This document shows positions 44,608 to 54,018 of a stretch of DNA of 64,000 nt, piece by piece. Numbering within the stretch: the first letter of the stretch is position 1; each line of letters begins with the position of its first letter. The stretch spans positions 186,001 through 250,000 of the forward strand of contig NZ_JPOS01000018.1 in NCBI RefSeq assembly GCF_000759025.1. The letters run 5' to 3'. Source of the DNA: Phaeodactylibacter xiamenensis. GTDB lineage: Bacteria; Bacteroidota; Bacteroidia; Chitinophagales; Saprospiraceae. The notes below the pieces were generated by a model that saw only the letters and a program-made list of their open reading frames with translations, had not been told where the DNA came from and did no database searches. Made by a program: the position numbers and the translations under genes.

Positions 44608-45822
44608 ATGGATTCACTTACACAAATCACGCTGGGCGCTGCCGTAGGCGAGGTGGTGCTCGGCAAAAAAGTCGGCAACCGGGCTATGCTCTGGGGCGCA
44701 ATTGGGGGTACCGTCCCTGATCTTGATGTCTTCGCCAATATGGTCACAGATGAGATCAGCGCGCTGGCTTTCCACCGGGCGATCACGCATTCCTTTGCCT
44801 TCGCCGCCCTGGCGCCTATTATTTTGGGGGGGCTGGTGCACCATATCTATAAAAGGCAGCGGATCGGGCAGGCACTTGGGCTGTCTACCGCCCTTATTTT
44901 TCTCATGATTGCACTAGGGTCTGTGACGATGCCTGCCCCACCGCTCGAAATTCTGAAAGTGGCCGGTGCCATCACGGCAGCAATCCTGTTTTTTCCGCTG
45001 GCCAGCTGGGGCGTACAGGCTATCCGGGGAACCACAGACCACCCCTGGGCAGCTACCTGGCGCGACTGGAGCTGGTTGTTCTTCTGGGCGATTTTCACTC
45101 ACCCGCTACTGGATGCCTGTACCACCTACGGTACGCAGCTTTTTCGGCCCTTTTGGGATTACAGGGTGGCTTTCAATAATATTTCGGTAGCGGACCCCGC
45201 CTATACCTTACCTTTCCTGCTCTTGTTGCTCACTGCATTTATTGCGGGCAGAAAACGTCAGGCGCTGCGCACCCGCCTCAATATAGCCGGACTCGTAGTG
45301 AGCAGCTTGTATCTGGCCTTCACCTTTGCCAACAAATGGCACATCAACCGGACCTTCGAAGCTTCTCTCCAACGGGAAGACATTCCCTACGAGCGCTATA
45401 TGACGTCCCCGACCATCCTAAACAACCTGCTCTGGCAGGGGATTGCGGAGGGAGACACCGCTTATTACCACAGCCTGTACTCTATCCTGGATGAGGAGGC
45501 CGTGTTTAAAGGCTTTACTGTTATTCCCAAACAGCATGAGCTGCTCCGTCCTGCCGAAGGGTCCCGTGACCTTGAGGTGCTGCAGTGGTTTTCCGATGGC
45601 TACTACTGCGTATTCGAGCGGGGCGATACCGCACTGCAGTACAACGACCTCCGCTTTGGCTCCCTTAATCAGTCGTTTGAGAAGCCTTCCGACTTTGTCT
45701 TCCACTTCATTCTGGAGCAGGACGAAGACGGAGAATGGCATGCCCGTCAGGGACGGGAGCAGCCCCGGGATATGGATCAGGCGTTTAGTAAATTGTGGAA
45801 CCGGATGATGGGAAGGAAGTAG
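44608..45822 (+). CDS. YdjM-type inner-membrane metal-dependent hydrolase
   Basis: The 404-residue protein starts with DSLTQITLGAAVGEVVLGKK and has the PDLDVF and FHRAITHSFAF metal-binding motifs of the YdjM/LexA-regulated membrane hydrolase family (PF04307), followed by several membrane helices (about 65-150 and 175-250) and THPLLDACTTYGTQLF. A soluble C-terminal part of about 150 residues follows. The metal-site His and Asp residues are all present. The substrate is not known for the family; it is placed alone, and no LexA box was recognised. Confidence 0.85.
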   Translation: MDSLTQITLGAAVGEVVLGKKVGNRAMLWGAIGGTVPDLDVFANMVTDEISALAFHRAITHSFAFAALAPIILGGLVHHIYKRQRIGQALGLSTALIFLMIALGSVTMPAPPLEILKVAGAITAAILFFPLASWGVQAIRGTTDHPWAATWRDWSWLFFWAIFTHPLLDACTTYGTQLFRPFWDYRVAFNNISVADPAYTLPFLLLLLTAFIAGRKRQALRTRLNIAGLVVSSLYLAFTFANKWHINRTFEASLQREDIPYERYMTSPTILNNLLWQGIAEGDTAYYHSLYSILDEEAVFKGFTVIPKQHELLRPAEGSRDLEVLQWFSDGYYCVFERGDTALQYNDLRFGSLNQSFEKPSDFVFHFILEQDEDGEWHARQGREQPRDMDQAFSKLWNRMMGRK

Positions 45823-46027
45823 ATGCCACTAAATAAAAAGCTGGCGGTATTGCCCGCCTTCAACAAAAGAGGAACATCGCTTCCAAAACGGGCAGAAAGG
45901 ACCCATTGAAAAGCCGCCACAGGGAACTTCAAAATGACGAGGAAGCCACAATCAATTGATAAATGCCAACTACCATAACGGCTGAAAGCGAACAAGGTAA
46001 TTTGAGTATTGACAACTGATAAAACTT
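45823..46027. other. Gene-free 205 bp
   Basis: I see no gene, strong hairpin or clear promoter element here; it separates two genes on the same strand and has mixed composition. Confidence 0.4.
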
Positions 46028-46765
46028 ATGAACAGAGTACTTTTCTGTTGTTTGCTATTGCTGCTTAGTTTTTCATGTGAACCCGAAAAGAAAGCCCCAC
46101 CTGCTGAACCCAATGGCAAAGCAACGCCATTCGACTACACGGTATTTAAGCTAAAGGCCGGGGATATCTTATTTCAGGATAGTGATTGTGGCCCATTTTG
46201 TGAATCCATAGAAAAAGTCACATTCGGTATTCAGGGCTCAAAGTTTTCGCATGTGGGCATGGTCGCCCCAAAGGGAAAAGGTGAATTTGTGGTTTTAGAG
46301 GCCATCACCGCCGGAGTAGTCGAAACACCCCTTGATAGTTTCTTTATGCGCTCGTTCGATGAGGAAAACAACAGTAAAGTGGCCGTAGGGAGGATGAAAA
46401 AGAAATACGAACACCTGATTCCCAAAGCCATTGATTTTGCCAGGAAAAGACTAGGGGCTGCCTACGACGAGGTATTTGATATTTCCAACGATAAGTACTA
46501 CTGCTCAGAGTTAATTTACAATGCCTTCAAATATGCCAACAATGACCGGCCCATATTTCAGCTGCAAGCAATGACCTATGTGGACCCGGAAACCGACAGC
46601 ATTTTCCCCATTTGGGAGGATTACTTCCAGGAGTTAAATGTTCCTGTTCCGGAAGGACAACCCGGATTAAACCCTGGAGGAATGTCAATGAGCACCTACA
46701 TCGACATCGTTTACTTTTATGGTAAGCCGCAGGGATATGAAGGCAAGGCAGGTTACTACCAATAA
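46028..46765 (+). CDS. YiiX/YebB-like NlpC/P60-superfamily lipoprotein
   Basis: The 245-residue protein has a lipoprotein signal (LLLSFSC, Cys17) and a permuted papain-like fold of the YiiX type: AGDILFQDSDCGPFC, KFSHVGMV (catalytic His) and YYCSELIYNAF (catalytic Cys). The family are cysteine hydrolases acting on peptides, amides or lipids at the cell envelope; the substrate is not known. It should face the periplasm. The following e(P4)-type gene is also a lipoprotein on the same strand 120 bp downstream. Confidence 0.85.
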   Translation: MNRVLFCCLLLLLSFSCEPEKKAPPAEPNGKATPFDYTVFKLKAGDILFQDSDCGPFCESIEKVTFGIQGSKFSHVGMVAPKGKGEFVVLEAITAGVVETPLDSFFMRSFDEENNSKVAVGRMKKKYEHLIPKAIDFARKRLGAAYDEVFDISNDKYYCSELIYNAFKYANNDRPIFQLQAMTYVDPETDSIFPIWEDYFQELNVPVPEGQPGLNPGGMSMSTYIDIVYFYGKPQGYEGKAGYYQ

Positions 46766-46885
46766 GCAAAAACTGACATATTGAAGCTTAGAAAAGCCAC
46801 CTTCCGGGAATGGAAAAAGACCGAAGCCCAGGCGCTACAGTTGGAATGGATTATTATTTTTGACTCTCATAAAATTTGACGGAAT

Positions 46886-47707
46886 ATGCAGTCGAAATAT
46901 TATTACCTAATGCTTTTGTTTGTCCTGTTTAGTGGATGCCAGGCCCTCAAAACGAATGCTGATCCCTACCGTTCTGAAGCTAACATCCCCGTCAGGGAAC
47001 ACTCCGTACAAGCCGTTTTATGGCAACAGCATTCCGGAGAATACAAAGCGCTGTGCCATCAGGCCTTCAATTTAGCCAAATTCCAACTTGATGAAATCCT
47101 ACTCCGCAATAACCGGGAAGGGAAACCACTGGCGATTATTACTGATATTGATGAAACGCTCATCAATAACAGCCCCTACAATGCCAAAATGATAGAAACG
47201 GATGAAGAATACTCAAAAGAAGGCTGGATCAAATGGGGGCTTTTGGAGCAGGCAACAGCTGTGCCTGGCGCCCTGGAATTCCTGAAATACGCTGAGTCAA
47301 AGGGTGTTCAGGTGTTTTATATTTCCAACCGGTATGCTGTTCAGGACAAAGAGACTAAAGCCAACCTTGAGAAGCTGGGCTTCCCTTTTATTGACGAGCA
47401 GCATTTTCTGCTAAGGGAAAAAACTAGTGGAAAAGAAGAGAGAAGGCAAGCCGTTTCAAAAGAAAACAAGGTAATCATGCTGCTTGGTGACAACCTCTCA
47501 GATTTCGCAGAGGTATTTGATGATAAGTCCACCAACGAAAGAAACGAAATAGTTGAAAACCTCAAGGACAAGTTCGGCACGGAGTTCATCGTCTTGCCCA
47601 ACCCTATGTACGGCGACTGGGAAACAGATGGATTGTATGAAGGCAGCTACAATTGGACACCGGCTCAGAAAGACTCCATCCGGAAGGCCAAATTGATTTC
47701 GTACTAA
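46886..47707 (+). CDS. e(P4)-family lipoprotein acid phosphatase/5'-nucleotidase
   Basis: The 273-residue HAD-type phosphatase has a lipoprotein signal (LFSGC, Cys18) and the class B/e(P4) motifs: ITDIDETLINN (nucleophile Asp and second Asp), YISNR (motif II) and LLGDNLSDF (motif IV). It removes phosphate from nucleotides such as NMN or other 5'-nucleotides on the cell surface, helping in nucleoside or nicotinamide uptake. Length fits the family. Confidence 0.92.
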   Translation: MQSKYYYLMLLFVLFSGCQALKTNADPYRSEANIPVREHSVQAVLWQQHSGEYKALCHQAFNLAKFQLDEILLRNNREGKPLAIITDIDETLINNSPYNAKMIETDEEYSKEGWIKWGLLEQATAVPGALEFLKYAESKGVQVFYISNRYAVQDKETKANLEKLGFPFIDEQHFLLREKTSGKEERRQAVSKENKVIMLLGDNLSDFAEVFDDKSTNERNEIVENLKDKFGTEFIVLPNPMYGDWETDGLYEGSYNWTPAQKDSIRKAKLISY

Positions 47708-47712
47708 GCTTA

Positions 47713-49143
47713 TTAGGTTCCGCAAAAGGTCTGATAGCTGGCATCAAAGTCAGCAGGGACCGTTTGCAGGGACAATCCGTCATCATAAGGTGAAGACAGT
47801 TCCTGCAGGAACGAATGGAAAGGCTGCATATCTCCCGCAACAGCGGACTGTAGCACTTCTTCCACCAAGTGGTTCCGCGGAATAGCCACTGGGTTGGTTT
47901 GCGCCATCAGTGCATTGCTTTCAGTCAAAGATGTACCTCTCAACCGCGCTTTTTCCCATCTTGAATACCAATTTTCGAAAGCCTCTTCCTCCCTCAGCTT
48001 ATTGATCAAATCCCCCCCACGCCTCAGTTCAGTAAAGAAGTTGGTGTAGTCCACCCGCCATTTCGCCAGCAGTTTCAAACCAGAATTGACTAAATCCCGA
48101 TCTTCCTCCACCTGATTCACAATGCCCAGCTTATTGCCCATCATTTCAAAGTAAGCCCCGGTAAAGTCTTCCGGGAACCGATCCAATACCTCTTCTGCCT
48201 TAGCACTGGCTATTGCTTCTTCCTCATCAATCAAAGGAAGTAGTGCATTGGCTAAAACACCCAGGTTCCAGTAGGCAATATTGGGCTGGTTAGCAAAGGC
48301 GTACCGACCATCTGTGTCGATAGAGCTGAATACCGTCCTGGGATGGAAAGCATTCATAAATGCGCAGGGCCCGTAATCAATGGTTTCCCCGGAAATAGCC
48401 ATGTTGTCGGTATTCATGACCCCATGTATAAAACCAACGCGCAACCAGTTTACGATCAGGTCTTTTTGCTTTTGCCTTACTGCCTCCAGCAAAGCCAGGG
48501 CGGGGTTTGGATGGTCTTTTAGGGCTGGGTAATGGCGTTGGATGGTATATTTCAGCAGAGCCTCCAGGTCTCCAGGTTGTCCAAGAAACCGCGCATACTC
48601 AAAAGTGCCTACACGGATATGGCTTGCTGCCACTCTGGTCAGGATACCCCCTTCGTGACGCTGCTCCCGGTAGACCGGGCCCGCTGTTTTGACCACTGCC
48701 AGGCTTCTGGTGGTGGGGATATGAAGAGCGTATATAGCTTCACTGATCAGGTATTCTCTCAGCATGGAGTAGAAAGTCGCCCTGCCGTCTCCCCTCCTGG
48801 AATAAGGCGTTTGACCAGAGCCTTTGAGTTGCAGGTCACAGAGTCCCCGCTTGGTTTCCACCTCCCCCAGCAGTATAGCACGACCATCACCAAGGCGGGT
48901 AAAATGCCCAAACTGATGCCCGGCGTAAGCCTGAGCGATGGGCTGGCTTCCGGGCACCTTTTCATTGCCCGAAAGATAAGCCAGGGCCTTTTGCTCATCC
49001 TTTAAGTGTTCCGCTATGCCTAACTCCCTGGCCAAAGCCTCATTAAACAAAGCCATTTGAGGGTTGCTGACCGGCACCGGTGCTTGTTCAGCATACAAAT
49101 TGGGTGGCAGCTGCGTTGCATAGGTGTGCTTTAACCAAGCCAT
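47713..49143 (-). CDS. selO: Protein adenylyltransferase SelO (pseudokinase fold)
   Basis: SelO transfers AMP to protein Ser, Thr or Tyr residues and is linked to redox stress. The 476-residue protein shows AYAGHQFGHFTRLGDGRA (nucleotide-binding loop), LQLKGSGQTPYSRRGDGRA (conserved Lys), MNTDNMAISGETIDYGPCAFM (catalytic and metal-binding Asn/Asp) and the common bacterial end YQTFCGT, with Cys where some homologues carry selenocysteine. It ends 5 bp from the end of the convergent phosphatase gene, with no room for a separate terminator. Confidence 0.94.
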   Translation of the reverse strand: MAWLKHTYATQLPPNLYAEQAPVPVSNPQMALFNEALARELGIAEHLKDEQKALAYLSGNEKVPGSQPIAQAYAGHQFGHFTRLGDGRAILLGEVETKRGLCDLQLKGSGQTPYSRRGDGRATFYSMLREYLISEAIYALHIPTTRSLAVVKTAGPVYREQRHEGGILTRVAASHIRVGTFEYARFLGQPGDLEALLKYTIQRHYPALKDHPNPALALLEAVRQKQKDLIVNWLRVGFIHGVMNTDNMAISGETIDYGPCAFMNAFHPRTVFSSIDTDGRYAFANQPNIAYWNLGVLANALLPLIDEEEAIASAKAEEVLDRFPEDFTGAYFEMMGNKLGIVNQVEEDRDLVNSGLKLLAKWRVDYTNFFTELRRGGDLINKLREEEAFENWYSRWEKARLRGTSLTESNALMAQTNPVAIPRNHLVEEVLQSAVAGDMQPFHSFLQELSSPYDDGLSLQTVPADFDASYQTFCGT

Positions 49144-49346
49144 ATCGTTCTATTTGTGTATCTAACTGAACGTAAAATACTTTTGTTCTTGCCGGGTAGA
49201 TGCGCCGACTGGTGAAAACTCCATGCTTTTGCAACCTATGTGATCGAAAAAGGAGCCATTGGACTTAAAAAATACTGGGTTTAAGTATCTTAGGCACTAC
49301 TGAGTTGACCTACTGCAAGTACACCTATATTATATCCAGATTCGCC

Positions 49347-49778
49347 TTGATTAAAGAACTAAAGATTAAAACAGATCCAAAGGTTGAATTCGTTTTCAAT
49401 GAATATCCCGCCCCAGTGCGGGATAAAATACTATTCCTCCGGCACTTAGTTATTGAAACCGCTAAAGCCACCGATGGCATTGAAGAACTCGAAGAAACCC
49501 TGAAGTGGGGCGAGCCCAGTTACCTGACCAAAATCGGAAGTACGTTAAGGGTGGACTGGAAATCCAAAAACCCAGGTCAATATGCGATGTATTTTAAATG
49601 CACCAGCAGATTGGTGGAAACTTTCAGGGTGCGGTTTGAGCATACCTTTGAATTTGAGGGGAACAGAGCAATCGTCTTTCGTTTAGATGACGAGGTACCC
49701 ACCGAAGCGCTTAAACATTGCATCAAGGCGGCCTTAACCTATCATAAGGTAAAGCACTTGCCAACATTAGGGATATAA
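49347..49778 (+). CDS. DUF1801 family protein
   Basis: The protein (about 143 residues from this start) matches the DUF1801/YdhG-like fold: KTDPKVEFVFNEYP, IEELEETLKWGEPSYLTKIG, RVDWKSKNPGQYAMYFKCTS and HKVKHLPTLGI. There is no ATG before the conserved domain, so a TTG must be used (49347 here, or 49305, giving 157 residues); loss of the original start by mutation is also possible because the next gene is a ruin. DUF1801 proteins relate to frataxin-like folds, without a settled function. Confidence 0.75.
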   Translation: MIKELKIKTDPKVEFVFNEYPAPVRDKILFLRHLVIETAKATDGIEELEETLKWGEPSYLTKIGSTLRVDWKSKNPGQYAMYFKCTSRLVETFRVRFEHTFEFEGNRAIVFRLDDEVPTEALKHCIKAALTYHKVKHLPTLGI

Positions 49779-49779
49779 A

Positions 49780-50050
49780 TTGCGCATCATTCTGGATGCC
49801 GTTGGAAAAACCAGTAACAAGGTTTGTAAGCCACAGCTAACTAAAATCCGGTGGTGTGTTTTTTACGGTGGAAAGGGCTGATGTTGCCGATGAGCGAAAA
49901 GAATACCTGGAGTTCTTGTCCCAACTTTTCGAAAGCAAAGTTTGCGATCCTGTTATTGCTAAAGTCTATCCTGTAAAGCAGGTTCCGGAAGCCCATAAGT
50001 ACGTGGATTCAGGCAGGAAAAAAGGAAATGTGGTGCTTAAAATAGCATAG
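49780..50050 (+). pseudogene. Decayed MDR alcohol dehydrogenase/quinone reductase
   Basis: Two frames encode parts of one protein: ILDAVGKTS near 49790 (in the frame of 49779+1), then, after a frame change and a stop, GGVFFTVERADVADERKEY and an end PVKQVPEAHKYVDSGRKKGN that is the usual C-terminus of zinc-type medium-chain reductases. Only about 90 residues of a protein of roughly 320 remain, so the gene is dead. The N-terminal part is absent from the window upstream. Confidence 0.7.
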
Positions 50051-50434
50051 CTTTACTTACTCAAATGTTTGTCCTCAACACCAGAATGGAGTATATTGCC
50101 AGTCCTACATTCATTATGACCAACCTTAACAACGAGTGTTAATCAGTCCATGATTACATACCCGTAGATTTAGATAACAGCCCCCTTTTCTGATTATGCT
50201 CGGATTGCTTCCCCGGAAAACCCTGATGGGAAAGGGGATCGAGAGCAGTCACTTTTCGAGGGGCCCATTGCGGCCTGTTTATTATGAAAAAAATTGATTT
50301 GCTCTTTAGCCATTGCCCTTTGTATTGGCGTACAGGAAGAATAGAGCATATTTTTTCCGAAAGCAGGATGTTGTGCTATTTTGCGCATGACCTTCGCAGA
50401 ACAAAGTATTATACTATCGTAATGATTAAACCAG
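50051..50434. other. Gene-free 384 bp before the histidine kinase
   Basis: No gene is recognised and no clear -7 TAnnTTTG element was found, so the kinase promoter is unplaced. The stretch is of mixed composition and has no strong repeat. Confidence 0.4.
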
Positions 50435-53400
50435 ATGGAAACAAAAGATACTAATGACAACCTCAAAACCCTGCAAAGCAAGCTGAGAGCGTCTGAGGAC
50501 CTTCGGTTCGCAGCAGAATCAAAATTAGGCCAGCTGGAGGAATTATACCAAAACCTGTTCAATCATCTTGCCGATGAAGTGCACATGTGGAAGCTAATAA
50601 GAGAAAAGGAAGGCAGCATAAAAACATGGGAACTGGCTGATGTAAATCCTGCAGCGCTCATTACCTGGGGAAAGCAAAAAGAAAAGATAATAGGAAAAAC
50701 TGCAGATGAAATCTTTGGCAAAGGCACAACGGAACAATTCATGCCTATCGTCAGGCAAATTTTCAATACCGGCAAACCGCATAAGTGGGTGGAATACTTT
50801 GCACCCACCCATCAGTACCTCAGTATGTCGAGCATTCCAATGGGCGAGTACTTCATTTCGACCGGAAAAGATATCACCGAAGAAATTGCATTGCAAAAGA
50901 AGCTCGAGGAGACTGCAGACCTCCTTAACAAGGCAGAAAGCATGTCTAGTCAAGGCTCCTGGAAATGGGATATCAAAAAGGATGAATGGACCTTTTCTGA
51001 GAATTGGCTGAATATCCACGGATTTAAAAAGTCTGGTATTGGAAAGGCGGAATTGATGCAGATGGCTCATCCTGATGACGTGCCTGCGATCAATCAAGCC
51101 TTTGCCAGAGCTTTAGCCGAAAAAGAACCTTATGACATTGAACACCGGATTATCAAAAAGGATACCGGTGAGATCCGGTGGGCTAAGGTTTTTGGTGAGG
51201 TGACCTTCTCTGATAACGATGAGCCTGCGTACATGATTGGCATAGGAAGGGATATAACCGATGAAAAATTAACAAAAGAAAGGCTTGAAGAAAGTAAGAA
51301 CCTGTTGGAACGAACCGGAGAAATCGCCAAAGTGGGGGAATGGCAAATGATTGGTGGTCTCGTCATTCAGACTAAAAACGTCAAAGACCTGTATGAATTG
51401 CCAGAGGACTATGAACTTACTACCGAAGACGCTATCAATTTTTACCATCCCGACGACCGCGCAATGGTGACTCAGTATGTCAATGACGCTGTAGAAAACG
51501 GCAGGCCTTTTAATTTTGAAGCTCGCTTAATCACAGCAAAGGGCAACCTGAAATGGGTGCTGGCTGTTGGCGAACCTGAAATGGCCAACGGCCAATGTGT
51601 AAGGTTGTCCGGTGTTTTTAAGGATATCACCGAAAGCAGAAAAAACGAAGAAGCCAGAAAGAAAGCCCAACAGCAACTCCTTGATGTTGCCAATTCAGTC
51701 CCGGGAATAATTTACCAGTTTGTATTCCACAATGATGGGGCGATCACCATGCCCTACATCAATTCACGGGCAGAGGAGTTACTGGGGTTTGGAAGCGAAA
51801 AAATGAAAGACCCGGAGTTTCTCTTTTCCCGTATCCACCCGGATGATTACGATAGCACCATGAGCGCTATTCTTGAAGCCAATCGTGATAATGCCAACTG
51901 GTTCCAAGAATTCAGAGCTTTAGACAAGAATGATGAGGCGGTGTGGATTAGAGGGCAATCCACCGGGTCAGCTGATAGAGACGGGAATATTGTTCACACA
52001 GGAGTCCTGTTTGATATTTCGGAGCAAAAGAAAGCGGAAAACGCACTAAGGGAAAGCCAGCAGGAGTTTCAAAATATAGCGGACAACCTGGCTGGCGTCA
52101 TCTTCAAGTACAAACTGAATACTGACGGTAGCGATGAACTGCTTTACATGAGCAAAGGCGCCCATCAGTTATACGAAGTAGCCCCGGAGAAAGCCCTGGG
52201 AAATATTCAGTTGATTTGGGATATAGTCCACCAAGAGGATGTAAAAAAAATCAAGCCTTCTATTGAGCAGTCAGCAAAGGAACTCACGCCCTGGAAGTTT
52301 GAGCACCGGCTACAGTTTCCTGACGGAAGAATAAAATGGGTTGATGTGAGAGGTGTGCCTGTTAAAAACACTGATGGAAGTGTGGTTTGGAATTCTATAG
52401 GTTTGGATATCACCAAACAAAAGGAAGCCGAAAAGGAACTGGAGCGGATCAATAAAAATCTGGAGAAGCTGGTGGAAGAGCGCGCCCAAAAAGCCGTAAA
52501 GCTGTCCAGGGAGCTGGAGCTTTACTGGCTGGCGGCTGAGCACGCCAAATCCGGAGTGTGGCATTATGACGTACAATCCAATAAACTGGAATGGGACGAC
52601 ATAATGTACGAGCTTTATGGCATTGATAAAGCGGATTTCAGCGGTGCCTATGAAGCATGGGAAACCAGCTTGCACCCAGAGGATAAAGAAAGAAACGTTA
52701 GGGCCTTACAAGAGACTATTGCGGGGCAAAAAGATCTTGATATTCTATTTCGGATCAACCACCGAAAATCAGGCGAAATCAGGTATATCCGTGGAAAGGG
52801 TAAAGCCGAGACTGATGACAGAGGGAACACTGTTGCCGTTTTTGGAACAAACTGGGATGTGACCAGAGAAATGAACCTTGCCGTTGAGCGGGAGCGGGCA
52901 ATAGACCAACTGAAAGAAGCTCAAGCCCAGCTTATTCAATCCGAAAAAATGGCATCTCTGGGTATTCTGACTGCCGGCGTAGCGCATGAATTGAATAACC
53001 CTTTAAACTACATCGTAGGAGGCTATACCGCTATTCACAATCACCTCAACGAAGAGGAGTTGCTCGATAAAGCGGAAATCGAAGAATACCTTGACTGGAT
53101 TAAAACCGGCTCTGACAGAGCCACGAAAATCGTAAAAAGTTTAAACCTTTTCAGCCGAAGCAACGAAGACAACACTGAAGTTTGCGACATCCATCTGATT
53201 ATCGATGACTGTCTTTTGATCCTTCAAAACAAATTCAAAGACAGGATCATCATTACAAAAGAATATACGGATACTCCGGCTGAAGTACCGGGCAACAATG
53301 GAAAACTCCACCAAGCTATTCTTAACCTCTTAGCTAATGCCGTAGACGCTATTTCAGAAAAGGGTGAAATAACAATTGAAACGAAATCCCAGAAAGACAG

Positions 53401-53632
53401 ACTAAACATCATTATCAGCGACAACGGATGCGGAATATCAGGGGAAAACCTCAAAAAGGTAATGGACCCATTCTTTACGACCAAACCTCCGGGAGAAGGG
53501 ACAGGATTGGGGTTGTCGATCACGCATTCTATCATTCAGGAACATGAGGGAAGCCTTACACTGCAATCAACACCAGACGCAGGAACAAAAGTAAAAATCA
53601 GCCTCCCTAAAGAAAGAAAGCATGCAGAGTAA
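50435..53632 (+). CDS. Multi-PAS sensor histidine kinase
   Basis: The 1065-residue protein has five or six PAS/PAC modules (about residues 25-150, 160-275, 290-400, 415-535, 540-660, 690-805), a short coiled coil, and a HisKA-HATPase core: the phosphorylated His851 in GVAHELNNPL and the ATP-binding NLLANAVDAI, DNGCGIS and EGTGLGLSI boxes. It has no membrane segment, so it senses cytoplasmic signals (redox, light or small ligands; which is not visible). The response regulator gene overlaps its end by 11 bp, so the pair works as one two-component system. Confidence 0.93.
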   Translation: METKDTNDNLKTLQSKLRASEDLRFAAESKLGQLEELYQNLFNHLADEVHMWKLIREKEGSIKTWELADVNPAALITWGKQKEKIIGKTADEIFGKGTTEQFMPIVRQIFNTGKPHKWVEYFAPTHQYLSMSSIPMGEYFISTGKDITEEIALQKKLEETADLLNKAESMSSQGSWKWDIKKDEWTFSENWLNIHGFKKSGIGKAELMQMAHPDDVPAINQAFARALAEKEPYDIEHRIIKKDTGEIRWAKVFGEVTFSDNDEPAYMIGIGRDITDEKLTKERLEESKNLLERTGEIAKVGEWQMIGGLVIQTKNVKDLYELPEDYELTTEDAINFYHPDDRAMVTQYVNDAVENGRPFNFEARLITAKGNLKWVLAVGEPEMANGQCVRLSGVFKDITESRKNEEARKKAQQQLLDVANSVPGIIYQFVFHNDGAITMPYINSRAEELLGFGSEKMKDPEFLFSRIHPDDYDSTMSAILEANRDNANWFQEFRALDKNDEAVWIRGQSTGSADRDGNIVHTGVLFDISEQKKAENALRESQQEFQNIADNLAGVIFKYKLNTDGSDELLYMSKGAHQLYEVAPEKALGNIQLIWDIVHQEDVKKIKPSIEQSAKELTPWKFEHRLQFPDGRIKWVDVRGVPVKNTDGSVVWNSIGLDITKQKEAEKELERINKNLEKLVEERAQKAVKLSRELELYWLAAEHAKSGVWHYDVQSNKLEWDDIMYELYGIDKADFSGAYEAWETSLHPEDKERNVRALQETIAGQKDLDILFRINHRKSGEIRYIRGKGKAETDDRGNTVAVFGTNWDVTREMNLAVERERAIDQLKEAQAQLIQSEKMASLGILTAGVAHELNNPLNYIVGGYTAIHNHLNEEELLDKAEIEEYLDWIKTGSDRATKIVKSLNLFSRSNEDNTEVCDIHLIIDDCLLILQNKFKDRIIITKEYTDTPAEVPGNNGKLHQAILNLLANAVDAISEKGEITIETKSQKDRLNIIISDNGCGISGENLKKVMDPFFTTKPPGEGTGLGLSITHSIIQEHEGSLTLQSTPDAGTKVKISLPKERKHAE

Positions 53633-53996
53633 AAAGAAAATCTTATGTGTAGATGACGAGACGATCAACCTTTTAATCCTCAGGAAAATCCTTGGAAAAA
53701 AGTACGAAGTCATCACTGCCAAGCATGGGGAAGAGGCACTATTGGTGCTTGGAAAAGACCCGGAAATCGAATTGGTCATCACCGATATGAATATGCCCGG
53801 GATGAATGGGCTGGAGTTCGTCCGGGAAGCGAAAAAGCAGTTTTCGAATAAAAAGTACTTTATGTTGTCAGGCTATGCCATTACCGAGGAGATTCAGGAG
53901 GCTTTAGATACCGGCCTGGTTTACGAATACTTTCAAAAACCAGCAGATTACAAGAAGATTGACCAGGCGCTGGAAGAGCCTGGCTTTGGTGATTAA
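53622..53996 (+). CDS. Single-domain response regulator
   Basis: The 124-residue protein is a lone receiver domain: Asp11-Asp12 (acidic pocket), Asp55 (phosphoacceptor in ITDMNMPGMNG), Ser83 in FMLSGY and Lys106 (FQKPADY). No output domain follows. Its start lies within the end of the kinase gene, so translation is coupled. Single receivers of this kind act by binding a partner protein or by passing phosphate on. Its end lies 22 bp from that of the convergent mfd gene. Confidence 0.92.
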   Translation: MQSKKKILCVDDETINLLILRKILGKKYEVITAKHGEEALLVLGKDPEIELVITDMNMPGMNGLEFVREAKKQFSNKKYFMLSGYAITEEIQEALDTGLVYEYFQKPADYKKIDQALEEPGFGD

Positions 53997-54018
53997 ATTA
54001 TGCGCTGTACTTTCCCCT

